Positions 18,506 to 28,176 of a stretch of 47,876 nt of DNA are shown here, one piece after another. The notes under the pieces are model-generated. The model had not been told where the DNA came from. It made no database searches and was given only the letters and a program-made list of their open reading frames with translations. The stretch is from Oscillospiraceae bacterium. GTDB taxonomy: Bacteria; Bacillota; Clostridia; Oscillospirales; Oscillospiraceae. Positions within the stretch are counted from its first letter, which is position 1. Every line of letters begins with the position of its first letter. Both the position numbers and the translations under genes were made by a program. The stretch lies in NCBI GenBank assembly GCA_017549125.1, contig JAFYVL010000026.1, positions 1 through 47,876 on the forward strand, written 5' to 3'.

Positions 18506-19609
18506 ATGGCTACTAAGAAAACATCTTATGAAGCACCCACCCCGGCATCTGATAAGAAGAAAGCATTGCAAACCGCCTTGTCCCAGATCGAGAAGAACTT
18601 CGGTAAGGGTACGGTGATGCGCCTGGGTGACCGCCCCGAAATGAACGTGGACGCTGTTCCCACCGGTTCTTTGGCATTGGACGCAGCCCTGGGTATCGGC
18701 GGTGTTCCCAAGGGAAGAATTATTGAGATCTATGGACCGGAATCCTCCGGTAAGACCACCCTGGCTCTGCACATTCTGGCAGAAGCCCAGAAGATGGGCG
18801 GCGAAGTTGCCTTTGTGGACGCAGAGCACGCTCTCGATCCCGTTTATGCAGCTGCTCTGGGTGTGGATACCGATAATATGCTGGTCTCCCAGCCTGACAC
18901 CGGTGAGCAGGCATTGGAGATCACCGATGCACTGGTGCGTTCCGGTGCTGTGGATGCTGTGGTCGTGGACTCCGTAGCAGCCCTTGTTCCCAAGCAGGAG
19001 ATTGAAGGCGAGATGGGTGATACCTTTGTGGGTCTGCAGGCACGTCTGATGTCCCAGGCTCTGCGTAAGCTGGCAGGCACCATTGCCAAGACCAACTGCG
19101 TGGTGATCTTTATCAACCAGCTGCGTATGAAGATCGGTGTCATGTACGGCAATCCCGAGACCACCACCGGTGGTAATGCGTTGAAGTTCTATTCTTCCGT
19201 GCGTCTGGATGTCCGTCGCGTGGAATCCATCAAGGAAGGCGGCAACGTGATCGGTAACAAGACCCGTGTTAAGGTGGTTAAGAACAAGGTCGCACCTCCT
19301 TTCCGTGAGGCATATTTTGATATTATGTACGGTGAGGGCATTTCCAAGTGGGGCGAGCTGGTGGATCTGGCTGTACAGATGGATATTGTCCAGAAGAGCG
19401 GCAGCTGGTTCTCCATGGGCGATGAGCGCATCGGCCAGGGCAAGGATAGCGTAAAGGCATACTTGATTGCCAATCCCGATATTGCCGAGCAGGTGGAGGC
19501 TCAGGTCCGTGAGAACATGATGAAGGCGCAGGCTGTAACAAAGACGCCTGCCCGTGCCGCCGAGCGTCCCATCGCTGTAAGCGCTGACGATTTCGACGAT
19601 GAGGATTGA
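18506..19609 (+). CDS. recA: Recombinase A
   Basis: Strand-exchange protein of homologous recombination and co-protease for LexA. The 367-residue protein has [15 protein letters not shown], Walker [10 protein letters not shown] near residue 77, VDAEHALDP, Walker [10 protein letters not shown], the loop-1 and loop-2 regions ([39 protein letters not shown]) and an acidic tail (DDFDDED). Start ATG 18506 follows AGGAAGGAAGAG. It lies 1 base after prmC and overlaps recX by 11 bases. I see no LexA box of GAAC-N4-GTTC type directly upstream. Confidence 0.97.
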   Translation: MATKKTSYEAPTPASDKKKALQTALSQIEKNFGKGTVMRLGDRPEMNVDAVPTGSLALDAALGIGGVPKGRIIEIYGPESSGKTTLALHILAEAQKMGGEVAFVDAEHALDPVYAAALGVDTDNMLVSQPDTGEQALEITDALVRSGAVDAVVVDSVAALVPKQEIEGEMGDTFVGLQARLMSQALRKLAGTIAKTNCVVIFINQLRMKIGVMYGNPETTTGGNALKFYSSVRLDVRRVESIKEGGNVIGNKTRVKVVKNKVAPPFREAYFDIMYGEGISKWGELVDLAVQMDIVQKSGSWFSMGDERIGQGKDSVKAYLIANPDIAEQVEAQVRENMMKAQAVTKTPARAAERPIAVSADDFDDED

Positions 19610-20225
19610 GAAGGTTGCCCCCGGCCCTGACCGGGTCGGGCGGTATACAGTTTCTTTTGAAAACGGCTCTGTGATGCGGTTGTACCGACAAACCATTGAG
19701 GATTTCGGTATTTATGCCGGTAAGGAGCTGGACGAGCAGACCTATGCCCAGCTGGAAACAGCGGCAGGGGAGATGTCTGCGAAAATGCGTGCGGTACGGA
19801 TCATCTCCGCATCCAGCGTCTCCAAGGGTGACCTGCGGCAGCGGCTGGTGCAAAAGGGCGAAGATCCGGAGCAGGCAAGACAGGCGGTGCAATGGCTTTC
19901 TGATATGGATTTGCTGGACGACCGCAAAACAGCCGAACAGGTGGTTTCTTCCTGTATCCGGAAGGGCTACGGGCTGGCACGTGCCAAACAGGCATTGTAC
20001 GAAAAACGCATCCCAAAGGAATATTGGTCAGATGCTTTGGAGGATTATCCGGATCAGCAGGATGCCATTGTTTCTTTCTTGCGTTCCCGTTTGGGAAGCA
20101 GTTGGGATGAAAAAACTCTGCGAAAGGCAACAGATGCCTTGATCCGCAGAGGACATAATTACGGCAATATTCGCAGAGCGTTGGAAACGCTTTCGATTGA
20201 TAACGAATTCCTGGAGGAAGCTTAA
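19599..20225 (+). CDS. recX: RecA regulatory protein RecX
   Basis: Binds the RecA filament and modulates its activity. The 208-residue all-helical product has the tandem three-helix repeats of Rec[14 protein letters not shown] with [16 protein letters not shown], then a second repeat with [18 protein letters not shown], and a third with [14 protein letters not shown]. The start lies inside the last codons of recA (11-base overlap); the stop TAA overlaps the rimO ATG by one base (TAATG). Confidence 0.93.
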   Translation: MRIEKVAPGPDRVGRYTVSFENGSVMRLYRQTIEDFGIYAGKELDEQTYAQLETAAGEMSAKMRAVRIISASSVSKGDLRQRLVQKGEDPEQARQAVQWLSDMDLLDDRKTAEQVVSSCIRKGYGLARAKQALYEKRIPKEYWSDALEDYPDQQDAIVSFLRSRLGSSWDEKTLRKATDALIRRGHNYGNIRRALETLSIDNEFLEEA

Positions 20226-21550
20226 TGGCAAATATCGGTTTTATTTCCCTAGGCTGTGCCAAAAACCAGGTAGACTGCGAACGAATGATGTATCGCCTGC
20301 AGGAGGCAGGCCATGTGGTGCAAGGGGATCTGCCCGGTAGCCACGTGGTGGTGATCAATACCTGCGGTTTCATTGATTCGGCAAAGGCGGAAGCCATCGA
20401 CCATATCCTGCTGTGCGCAGGGCTAAAGGCCGATGGACATATTGGAAAGATTCTGGTTACCGGATGTCTTTCCCAGCGCTATCAGCAGCAAATCCTGGAG
20501 GAACTGCCTGAGGTGGACGGTGTCCTTGGCACCGGCAGCTATACCCGGATCGTAGAAGCAGTGGAAGCCTTGTTAGACGGCCAATCTGTCTTTGAATTTG
20601 AATCTATTGATGCACCGGAGGAGGAGACGGGTCGTATTCTCACCACCCCGGAACATTATGCCTACATTAAAATTGCGGAGGGCTGCGATAACCGTTGCAG
20701 TTATTGCATCATTCCATACCTGCGTGGTAAATTCCGCAGCAGACAAATGGATGATGTGCTCTATGAAGCTCGGATCTTAGCCTCTCAAGGCGTCAAGGAA
20801 TTGATCGTTGTGGCCCAGGATACCAGCCGCTACGGCATTGACCTGCCCGGTCATAAGCGATTACTACCAGAACTTTTGCGAGAGCTTTGTAAGATCGATG
20901 GCTTCCGCTGGATTCGTATCCACTATGTGTATCCGGATGAGGTGGATGACGAACTCATCCAGGTCATCGCCCAAGAACCTAAGATCGTCAAATATCTGGA
21001 TATCCCCATCCAGCATTGCAATAGCAAGATCCTCAGCCTTATGAATCGCCGTGGCGATGGCGCATTCCTACGTGATCTATTCCACAAGCTGCGAGAGAAC
21101 ATCCCCGGCCTGGTGCTTCGAACCAGTGTCATTACGGGCTTGCCCGGGGAAGGGGAAGCAGAGTTCGAGGAGCTGTGTGAATTCCTGGCAGAACAGAAGC
21201 TGGAGCGTGTGGGCGCATTCCCGTTCTCTCCGGAGGAAGGCACACCGGCTGCGGAAATGGAGCATGTGGATAGCGATACGGCACAGGCAAGAGCCCAGGC
21301 TGTGGAAGCCATCCAATCCCGAATCATGGACGAATATAACAGTGCCATGATCGGCAAAACCATTGACGTGATGGTGGACGGCTTCGATGAAGAATATGAG
21401 CAATTCTATGGCCGTACTTACGCAGACTCCCCGGACATTGACGGACGGGTTTGGATCGCATCGGAAGAAGCCCTTGTAGAGGGTAACTTCATTAAAGTAA
21501 CAATCGACGGATTGATCGACGGAGATCTGTCCGGATATGTGGAGGAATAA
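20225..21550 (+). CDS. rimO: Ribosomal protein S12 methylthiotransferase RimO
   Basis: Radical SAM enzyme that adds a methylthio group to the conserved Asp of ribosomal protein S12. The 441-residue protein has the UPF0004 domain with its cysteines (ISLGCAKNQVDCE, VINTCGF, VTGCLSQRY), the radical SAM motif CDNRCSYC, and a C-terminal TRAM domain (~375-441). SLGCAKNxVD separates RimO from MiaB. It is coupled to recX and followed 3 bases later by pgsA. Confidence 0.96.
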   Translation: MANIGFISLGCAKNQVDCERMMYRLQEAGHVVQGDLPGSHVVVINTCGFIDSAKAEAIDHILLCAGLKADGHIGKILVTGCLSQRYQQQILEELPEVDGVLGTGSYTRIVEAVEALLDGQSVFEFESIDAPEEETGRILTTPEHYAYIKIAEGCDNRCSYCIIPYLRGKFRSRQMDDVLYEARILASQGVKELIVVAQDTSRYGIDLPGHKRLLPELLRELCKIDGFRWIRIHYVYPDEVDDELIQVIAQEPKIVKYLDIPIQHCNSKILSLMNRRGDGAFLRDLFHKLRENIPGLVLRTSVITGLPGEGEAEFEELCEFLAEQKLERVGAFPFSPEEGTPAAEMEHVDSDTAQARAQAVEAIQSRIMDEYNSAMIGKTIDVMVDGFDEEYEQFYGRTYADSPDIDGRVWIASEEALVEGNFIKVTIDGLIDGDLSGYVEE

Positions 21551-21553
21551 ACT

Positions 21554-22087
21554 ATGACAACTGCAAGTAAAATCACTCTGGCTCGTGTAGCCTTCATTCC
21601 TGCCTATATGGCATGTATGTACTTGTGCAACAACCAGCAGAATATCTGGACATGGATCGCTCTGGGCTTGTTCATTCTGGCAAGTATTACCGACTATATT
21701 GACGGCCAGATCGCTCGTCGTTGCAACCAGGTCACCGATTTCGGTAAGTTCCTGGATCCCCTGGCAGATAAGCTGCTGACCATCTCTGCGATGGTTATGT
21801 TCTGCCGTTGGGGTCAGTTCCCCGCATGGGCTCTGATGACCGTTCTGACCCGTGAGTTTGCTGTTACCGGCCTGCGTCTGGTGGCTGTGGGTAAGGGCAA
21901 GGTCATTGCTGCCGGTTGGAGTGGCAAGGTCAAGACTGCTTGCACCATGGTTGGCCTGTGTGCTATGATGGCATTCCCTCTGGATCTGTGGGTTTGCTGG
22001 ACCGTGGTCTCTGTAATCGTGGTAACCACCGTCTATTCCGGTATTGAGTATTTTGCTCAGAACTGGGCATGCCTCTGGGACGACTAA
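21554..22087 (+). CDS. pgsA: CDP-diacylglycerol--glycerol-3-phosphate 3-phosphatidyltransferase
   Basis: Makes phosphatidylglycerol phosphate, the first step to phosphatidylglycerol, in the membrane. The 177-residue protein has the CDP-alcohol phosphotransferase signature spread over TDYIDGQIARR and TDFGKFLDPLADK (DxxDGxxAR-8-GxxxDxxxD). Four membrane helices are visible, and the N-terminus TTASKITLARVAFIPAY is typical. It is the last gene before a cluster of hairpins, so it likely ends the transcription unit that begins at murB. Confidence 0.95.
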   Translation: MTTASKITLARVAFIPAYMACMYLCNNQQNIWTWIALGLFILASITDYIDGQIARRCNQVTDFGKFLDPLADKLLTISAMVMFCRWGQFPAWALMTVLTREFAVTGLRLVAVGKGKVIAAGWSGKVKTACTMVGLCAMMAFPLDLWVCWTVVSVIVVTTVYSGIEYFAQNWACLWDD

Positions 22088-22105
22088 AATAGCCGCATAA
22101 CCGGT

Positions 22106-22157
22106 AAGGGAGGGTCTGTGACCCTCCCTTCAGTCTGTCAAAAAAGAGTTTTTTGAC
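22106..22157 (+). terminator. Two hairpins after pgsA
   Basis: First an 11-bp perfect stem AAGGGAGGGTC/GACCCTCCCTT (22106-22130), a dispersed element also present at 27985. Then GTCAAAAAA/TTTTTTGAC (22137-22157) with a GAG loop, which may act as an intrinsic terminator. Confidence 0.6.
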
Positions 22158-22181
22158 GGATGAGGGACTTGAAAGATATAA

Positions 22182-22210
22182 GCCACCGAGCACCCCCTCG
22201 GTGGCTTTTT
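22182..22210 (+). terminator. Intrinsic terminator of the murB-pgsA run
   Basis: 9-bp stem GCCACCGAG (22182-22190) with CTCGGTGGC (22197-22205), then five T (22206-22210). Confidence 0.88.
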
Positions 22211-22247
22211 CGCCCCAAGGCTGAAAAGTGATACTTTTCCTCACCTT

Positions 22248-22296
22248 TTGACACAAAATTCCCCTTGTGCAATATATATAATGGATATATAATGGA
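22248..22296 (+). promoter_or_regulatory. Putative promoter with duplicated TATATAATGGA
   Basis: TTGACA (22248-22253) is followed by an AT-rich stretch offering AATATA at 17 bp or TATATA at 19 bp. Next to it the 11-mer TATATAATGGA occurs twice in a row (about 22275-22296), so which -10 is used is unclear. Confidence 0.4.
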
Positions 22297-22339
22297 TACT
22301 GGCGAAAGCTAACAAAATCAACAAAGTGAGGCGACAAAC

Positions 22340-25300
22340 ATGAAGACAACCAAATTATTCTTGTATCTATTGGCACTCATCATGGTTGTGGGTATCCTGC
22401 CTGTGGCTGCATTTGCTACCGACAGCACCGAACCTTCGGTGACCATTACTCATATCAGCCTGGATCCCGCCAAGGATGCCCTTGGCTTTAAGGCCAGCGT
22501 AAACGGTTCTTTAGATGCCGTTACCCAGATCGGCTTTGCCTTCCGTGTCAACGGCGGTGCAGAGAAGGTCTATAAGCTGACAAAAACACCGGAAGATGGC
22601 ATTTTCTCCGCCCGTGTCAAAAATATTTTGGCATATGACGGCGGCGAGGCCACTTTGGAGGCCTATGCCTTTGTGGTGGTAAACGGAGAGACTGTGAAAT
22701 CAGACTGGCAGTCCACCTCCATGAAGGATACCCTGCAGGCCGTGAATAACGCATGGTACACCGCAGGCTATAACCAGACCCAAAAGGCTGCCGTAAAAAC
22801 CCTGTGCGAAACCTATATGGCACAGACAGAAGCCTGGAATCTGGGGAATATTTTTGCAGAACCCAATCCCTTCTTCGGTACTGCACAAGGTTATGTGACT
22901 ACTGATGGCGTTGATTTGTCCAGAGACGGAGGCGACACACCTTCCATTTCCTTTGTGGGTGCATCTCCCCAGTATGCCTATGTAAAGGATGTATTTACGG
23001 ACAAGTTCTGCTTCGAGACCGAGATCAATGTATCTGCTGTACTGAACAATGACGGATGGCCTAAGTTTGGCTTGGGCGTGATCGGTGAGTCTGAAATGGT
23101 CAAGTTCTATGTGGATATGGCTACCGACATGACTGCGACCCAGGTCGGTGTTGTCTATCAGCCCACCGGACAGGACGATAACTGGGCAGGAGCAAGGTCT
23201 GTGACAGTTTCCGATATGTCTTTCACCGGTAGCGATACCGTCAAGCTAAAGCTGATCCGTGATGGCAGAGCATACTATTTCTATGTAAATGATATGCTGG
23301 CACTTTCTGATGAGCTGGGCTTTAAGGCAGAAAATGGTGCTGTGGGTATGTTCTCCTTTAATACTGAATTGACCGCAACCAATTATACAATTGGTATAGA
23401 TGAGGCCCTGGCAGATTGCTTGCTGTTAGCGGTATCCGAAGTGAATCTGCAGGTTGGCGAAGAAGCATACATTGCAGATAAATTATCCATGGTAGAGGGC
23501 TTGACTCTTACATGGAATTCTGATAATACAGATGTAGCTACTGTGGATAATGGAATGATTACAGCAAAGGGAGTTGGTAGCACAAAGGTGATCGTCACCG
23601 CTTCCAATCAAAAGAAAGTAGTTTGCGTCGTGAATGTTTCTGCTGCAGTGATCGATCCCCTTAAGCTAAATCTGACAAGTACAAGTGTGAAGGTAGGAGA
23701 GTCTGTTACATTAAATAGTGTGAACTTGGATGATCGTACCGTAACTTATACCTCCGGTGACACTTCGCTTCTGACAGTGACGGAAACCGGTGTTATCTCC
23801 GGCGTAAAAGCTGGCTATACAACCGTGACAGCCACAGATACCTATGGCAATACAGATACATGTTATGTATTGATTGTAGATGACAACAGCGAATTTGTTG
23901 TTGATGGTGATATTTCTGAATGGCTTGAATCCGGCACCGGTAAGTATCAAGGTTATACATTTGCTGACTTGGAGGGAACCAATAGATCTGTAACTGTATA
24001 TTCCGTATTGCGTGCAGATGGTGTTTATATTGGTGGTGAAGCAACCCATAATTTCAAAAATGAGAATTATGCTACATGGTACTGGAATACCAATTTTGAA
24101 GTATTTGTTACCTGCGGAGCCAATCAGGAACAAAAATGGGTGATTCATAATAACAATTCTCCTGATGTTGTGGCTAAACTGACAACTGTTGAACAGGAAA
24201 GTGTGTATCGATCCACCTTCGAAATGTTTATCCCCTATGAAGTAACCGACTTGAATGATATGAGTTATGCCAGAATTGGCTGGGCATTTAAGAACAAGGG
24301 TGATGCCCTGACAGTTGAACGTCCCGGCTCTGTGGCACAATCGAACCCCGATTGGTGGTGGCCCAATCCCCACCAACCGGATGATATGAGCAAGCATTGG
24401 TATGTATATCAAGACGGCATGTATGAAGCGGAAAAGTCAGAGCCGCTGCCTGCAGGCGTGTATTACAGACAAGATTTTGACAAAACAGAAAACGGTTCGC
24501 TTCCCAGTGATTGGACATTTGCGATCAATACCAAAGAAACAGCAGAAGTAGTAGATGGAAAATTGCACATGAAGGGTGCAACGAACAATCCGGTTGTCAT
24601 TCTTGATTTCGTTCCCGAAGCAGAGAATTATGCTGTAGAATTCGATATGACACTTGTGTCGGCAAGCGATGCGAAAAGGTGGACAGGACTTGTTTTTGAT
24701 TATGTGTCGAGTAATTCTTACTGGCAAGCGGTATTGCGCCAAAACGGCAATATCAATGTTGACCGTTGGGTTGGCAAATTCTCACCGACCAATTCTGTTA
24801 CTACCGAAAAGGGTGCGATATCCTATGGCACTTCCATGCATATCCGAATTGAAATTGACGAGCAAGTTGTGACATACTACATTGATGGCATCCAATATGC
24901 ACAAGTAGCTCTGAGTGAAGCACGCAGAAGCGGAGCAAAGCTTGGATTTGCATGTAATAAATCTGAGGTATATTTTGATAATTTTGAAATCAAAGAATTG
25001 GTCTATTACACACAAAACTTTGATGCAGTGACAGACGGCATGCTTCCCGACGAATGGACCCATACTATAAATGCAGGATATGGCGTTGTAGAAGTTTCTG
25101 AAGGACAATTGTATGTAAATGGTTATGATGCAAGAAAAGACTTAGGTGTTATTTGCAACTATGTTCCTGCTGTGGATGATTATGCGGTAGAGTTTGATAT
25201 GACATACCAGCAAGCATGGAATGATACCAGATGGTCGGGACTTGTTTTTGACTATATGACCAATAAGGCTTACTGGCAAGCGGTTATTCGCAAAAACGGA

Positions 25301-25561
25301 AATATCAATATTGATCGTTACACCGGCTCTTTCACAACGAATGCGTTTACAACGGATATTGGTACATATACATTACCTGTTACAATTCATGTCAGAGTTG
25401 AAATTAGGGGCAATGTGGTAACATACTTCGTCGATGGCATCCAGTATGCACAATTAACCATGAATATTGACCGAAATGAAGGCGGCTTGTTAGGTCTTGC
25501 ATGCAGTCAATCCAAAGTGTATTATGACAATTTTAAAATTAAAGCATTGGCGGTGGAATAA
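22340..25561 (+). CDS. Very large secreted multidomain lectin-like protein
   Basis: A 1,073-residue exported protein with a signal peptide (MKTTKLFLYLLALIMVVGIL, cleavage after AFA). Domains in order: a ~130-residue domain (35-165, ITHISLDPAKDALGFKA to AWNLGNIF) that recurs in the 1247-4045 protein; a LamG-like beta domain (~176-350); two Big2-type Ig domains (~362-435 and ~440-515, each ending in GxxTVxxT or GSTKVIVT); a CBM9-like domain (~517-690, VDGDISEW); and two concanavalin-like repeats (~707-887 and ~888-1073), each with YWQAVLRQNGNIN- and FDNFEIKEL-like motifs. The same repeat starts the next protein. The first third is GC-rich; from ~23,390 on the gene is clearly AT-richer. The stop TAA overlaps the next ATG. 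Probable role is glycan binding at the cell surface; substrate unknown. Confidence 0.75.
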   Translation: MKTTKLFLYLLALIMVVGILPVAAFATDSTEPSVTITHISLDPAKDALGFKASVNGSLDAVTQIGFAFRVNGGAEKVYKLTKTPEDGIFSARVKNILAYDGGEATLEAYAFVVVNGETVKSDWQSTSMKDTLQAVNNAWYTAGYNQTQKAAVKTLCETYMAQTEAWNLGNIFAEPNPFFGTAQGYVTTDGVDLSRDGGDTPSISFVGASPQYAYVKDVFTDKFCFETEINVSAVLNNDGWPKFGLGVIGESEMVKFYVDMATDMTATQVGVVYQPTGQDDNWAGARSVTVSDMSFTGSDTVKLKLIRDGRAYYFYVNDMLALSDELGFKAENGAVGMFSFNTELTATNYTIGIDEALADCLLLAVSEVNLQVGEEAYIADKLSMVEGLTLTWNSDNTDVATVDNGMITAKGVGSTKVIVTASNQKKVVCVVNVSAAVIDPLKLNLTSTSVKVGESVTLNSVNLDDRTVTYTSGDTSLLTVTETGVISGVKAGYTTVTATDTYGNTDTCYVLIVDDNSEFVVDGDISEWLESGTGKYQGYTFADLEGTNRSVTVYSVLRADGVYIGGEATHNFKNENYATWYWNTNFEVFVTCGANQEQKWVIHNNNSPDVVAKLTTVEQESVYRSTFEMFIPYEVTDLNDMSYARIGWAFKNKGDALTVERPGSVAQSNPDWWWPNPHQPDDMSKHWYVYQDGMYEAEKSEPLPAGVYYRQDFDKTENGSLPSDWTFAINTKETAEVVDGKLHMKGATNNPVVILDFVPEAENYAVEFDMTLVSASDAKRWTGLVFDYVSSNSYWQAVLRQNGNINVDRWVGKFSPTNSVTTEKGAISYGTSMHIRIEIDEQVVTYYIDGIQYAQVALSEARRSGAKLGFACNKSEVYFDNFEIKELVYYTQNFDAVTDGMLPDEWTHTINAGYGVVEVSEGQLYVNGYDARKDLGVICNYVPAVDDYAVEFDMTYQQAWNDTRWSGLVFDYMTNKAYWQAVIRKNGNINIDRYTGSFTTNAFTTDIGTYTLPVTIHVRVEIRGNVVTYFVDGIQYAQLTMNIDRNEGGLLGLACSQSKVYYDNFKIKALAVE

Positions 25562-27858
25562 TGAAAATGAGCAGTAAATTTGCACACAGCAGAATTGTGC
25601 AAATTGGCTTGATCGTATTATCAGCATTACTGATAGTTTTACTGGTGAGTCCGTTATTTACACAGGTAAGTGCAACTGGTTATGAGAATGATTTTGATAA
25701 GGAAACCACGGAGACATTTTTAGAAAACTGGACAGTTGCAGTTGGTAACGGTTCCGTTGCGGTGCAAGATGGCAAGCTGATTCTCTCGACATCAGGTAAT
25801 AAACCTACAGCTGTTATTTATAATAATAGCTTGGGGATAAGCAATTATACAGCAGAATTTGATTTTTCCTTTGACAGTTGTGAAAGTAACACCCGATGGG
25901 GAGGCTTTGTACTGGGCTATAAAGATGGAGAAGGATTCTGGCATGCCTCCTTGCGTAAAAATGGTAATGTTAACATAGATTATTACGATTATGCTTCGAA
26001 TAGTTACCCGGTTATAAATTCATTTACCCGTGCGGAAGGCGAGGTTAATAATTCCGTTAAGGTTAAAATTGTTTTTGTGGATAATGTAGCGGCATATTAT
26101 GTCAATGGTATCTATGTCGCTCATATAGACATTAGCAGTAGCGAAGCCGGGAAAATCGGATTTGCTTGTAGTGGTTCAGTTGTTGTAATTGACAATTTAA
26201 AAATTACTGCAGCAGATCAAAATGATTTGCCTGTATTTCGGTCCACAGATGTGTATGTCCCTAAGACCGGATATGTAAATGCACCGGTGGTCGTTGCCGC
26301 ACCTTCCTCTTTGGCAGGTGCCACATATGATTTAAATGGGGAGCGGCCTGCTATAGCGATGCTGACAGTAGATGCAGATTTAAACGCTGTGTCCGGTGGA
26401 GTTTCCTACGGAAAAGCCGATGACCTTGTGAATCAATGGCAGGCAGGTGTAATACCGGCTTTCCATGTAACCGATGAAGCAAGTGCAAATGCAGCGGCAA
26501 AATTCTTTGCACAGGGAAATTTTGCTGATTCGTTTATTGCTGTGGATAGTGAAGATGCAGATTTATTAAAACAAGCTCGTTCTGTTGCCATATACTCCAG
26601 AGGCGTAATCGATTTTTCTGATAAAACCAATATAACTGTTGCTGAAATTGCAAAAACTGTTTATGAAAACGGGGCAAGTGTCGCCATTGTTCCAGCTGAT
26701 TATTCGGCAGAAGATATCAATCATTTACGCGCAAGACTGGTTACAGTCTGGAAATATGCCGCAGATACATCTTACTTATCGGCTTTGTATAGTGGTGTAA
26801 ATGGAATTATAACAACGGATTATAGCGAATTATTCGACATATATGAAACGCAAAAAAATACAGTTGTAACAAAAAAGACACTTGTAAGCGGACATCGTGG
26901 ATTGGCTTCTTATCCGGAAAACACCATAAACGGTTTTTTGAAGGCATACGAAGCAGGTGCTGATATGTTTGAACTTGACTTGTATGTAAGCAGTGACGGA
27001 TATATTGTGGTACATCATGATTCTACAGTAGACCGCACTACCAATGGAACAGGCAAGATCGAACAGATGACACTGGAACAGATCAAGGCTTTAACCATTG
27101 ATACCCATGGTGTCAGTGAGACCGTTCCAACCTTGGCTGAAGTATATGAGGCATTTAAGGGTAAAGATGTGGTCTTGCAAATTGAACTGAAATCGAGCCG
27201 AGAAGATCTGGTTCCAAAACTTGCAGAACTAACTGCGCAATATGATATGTTTGAACAAGTGGTTGTTTTCTCCTCAAACTTCACCCAAATGAAGAGAGTG
27301 CGAGATTATATGCCGCAGGCACCCGCGGCTGTTTTTGTCGGTTCCGGATACGGGTATGGTTCAGATTATGAGCAATTGCAAATCCAAACAGCAAAATATA
27401 ATTTTCAGAATTCCAAAGATTATCTGAACCTTATGAATTTTGAATACGCATATAATTTGGCGGCAAGAGGCATGACATCTTTTGTTCATACCATTGGCTC
27501 CCGTTCCATTTTTGATGATCTGATCCTGTCTGTAGGTGCGGATTGCATTTTGACGGATTATCCCGAATGGGGCAGCGACACCAGTATCGTCTATGAATTA
27601 ACACCGATTATAGAAACAACAGAATTGGGTACATACTTTACTCCCAAATGTAAAGTGAACGGCACCTATACAGTTGTTTCTTGTGGCATGGAAAGAACAG
27701 ATGGAATAGCTGTGGAAACTGATGGAAATGGTGCTTATTGTCTGTCAGAAAAAGCGGAAGTGGTTTTCTATTATGACTTTAGTGGTGTGATTACCAGCGG
27801 CGGTCAGAAGCAATTGGTACAATACCGGATTTATTCCGGACCGGTAGTGATCGAATAA
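25561..27858 (+). CDS. Membrane-anchored glycerophosphodiester phosphodiesterase with lectin-like and degenerate barrel domains
   Basis: A 765-residue protein with an N-terminal membrane segment (~13-37). Residues ~40-215 form a concanavalin-like domain like the two in the preceding gene (HASLRKNGNVN, VIDNLKITA). Residues ~235-430 look like a decayed phosphodiesterase barrel: it ends VTVWKYAADTSYLSALYSGV then NGIITTDYSELF, the usual C-terminal pattern, but lacks the HRG start. Residues ~442-680 are a complete GDPD: GHRGLASYPENTI, ELDLYVSSDG, VHHDSTVDRTTNGTG and GADCILTDYP, with both His and the acidic metal ligands present. It would cleave glycerophosphodiesters, perhaps from phospholipids or teichoic acids, outside the cell. 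It overlaps the previous gene by 1 base (TAATG). Confidence 0.82.
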   Translation: MKMSSKFAHSRIVQIGLIVLSALLIVLLVSPLFTQVSATGYENDFDKETTETFLENWTVAVGNGSVAVQDGKLILSTSGNKPTAVIYNNSLGISNYTAEFDFSFDSCESNTRWGGFVLGYKDGEGFWHASLRKNGNVNIDYYDYASNSYPVINSFTRAEGEVNNSVKVKIVFVDNVAAYYVNGIYVAHIDISSSEAGKIGFACSGSVVVIDNLKITAADQNDLPVFRSTDVYVPKTGYVNAPVVVAAPSSLAGATYDLNGERPAIAMLTVDADLNAVSGGVSYGKADDLVNQWQAGVIPAFHVTDEASANAAAKFFAQGNFADSFIAVDSEDADLLKQARSVAIYSRGVIDFSDKTNITVAEIAKTVYENGASVAIVPADYSAEDINHLRARLVTVWKYAADTSYLSALYSGVNGIITTDYSELFDIYETQKNTVVTKKTLVSGHRGLASYPENTINGFLKAYEAGADMFELDLYVSSDGYIVVHHDSTVDRTTNGTGKIEQMTLEQIKALTIDTHGVSETVPTLAEVYEAFKGKDVVLQIELKSSREDLVPKLAELTAQYDMFEQVVVFSSNFTQMKRVRDYMPQAPAAVFVGSGYGYGSDYEQLQIQTAKYNFQNSKDYLNLMNFEYAYNLAARGMTSFVHTIGSRSIFDDLILSVGADCILTDYPEWGSDTSIVYELTPIIETTELGTYFTPKCKVNGTYTVVSCGMERTDGIAVETDGNGAYCLSEKAEVVFYYDFSGVITSGGQKQLVQYRIYSGPVVIE

Positions 27859-27984
27859 GAAAAATCTGCTGGTTTTCCTAACGGCAAACGGTTGTACGGA
27901 ACCGGGAACCAAGATGAAAACCAGAGGTGCTTATCAAGCACCCGCTTGCGTGGTAATTCGAATCCAATTAAAAAATCATAACAG

Positions 27985-28079
27985 TAGGGGAGGGTCTGTG
28001 ACCCTCCCTTAAACTTTACCCATTGCACAATGTGATTTCGTCGCGTCATTGCGAGCCCCAACGGGGCGGGGCAATCCGT
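27985..28079. repeat. Two dispersed palindromic repeats
   Basis: 27985-28010 is the AGGGTCTGTGACCCT hairpin also found at 22106. 28043-28079 is a GCGTCATTGCGAGCC-type repeat with a CCCC/GGGG stem and closing GGCAATCC, related to 1089 and 41344. Apart from these and the terminator at 28107, the 27859-28176 interval holds nothing I can call a gene. Confidence 0.7.
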
Positions 28080-28106
28080 CCCCCAAGCCTTCTCCTGGGA
28101 GAAGGT

Positions 28107-28142
28107 GTCAAAAAGCCAGCCCACCAGGGCTGGCTTTTTGAC
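28107..28142. terminator. Bidirectional intrinsic terminator
   Basis: Perfect 16-bp stem GTCAAAAAGCCAGCCC (28107-28122) with GGGCTGGCTTTTTGAC (28127-28142) and an ACCA loop. It lies between the convergent GDPD and deacetylase genes. Confidence 0.85.
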
Positions 28143-28176
28143 GGATGAGTGCCTTTTCAAAACCTAAAACCGCACT

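Noticed and set aside
27914-28012. 32-codon frame after the GDPD gene (MKTRGAYQAPACVV...)
   Set aside because: It has a vague likeness to the short peptide at 44054, but there is no ribosome binding site and the frame runs through a dispersed hairpin repeat.
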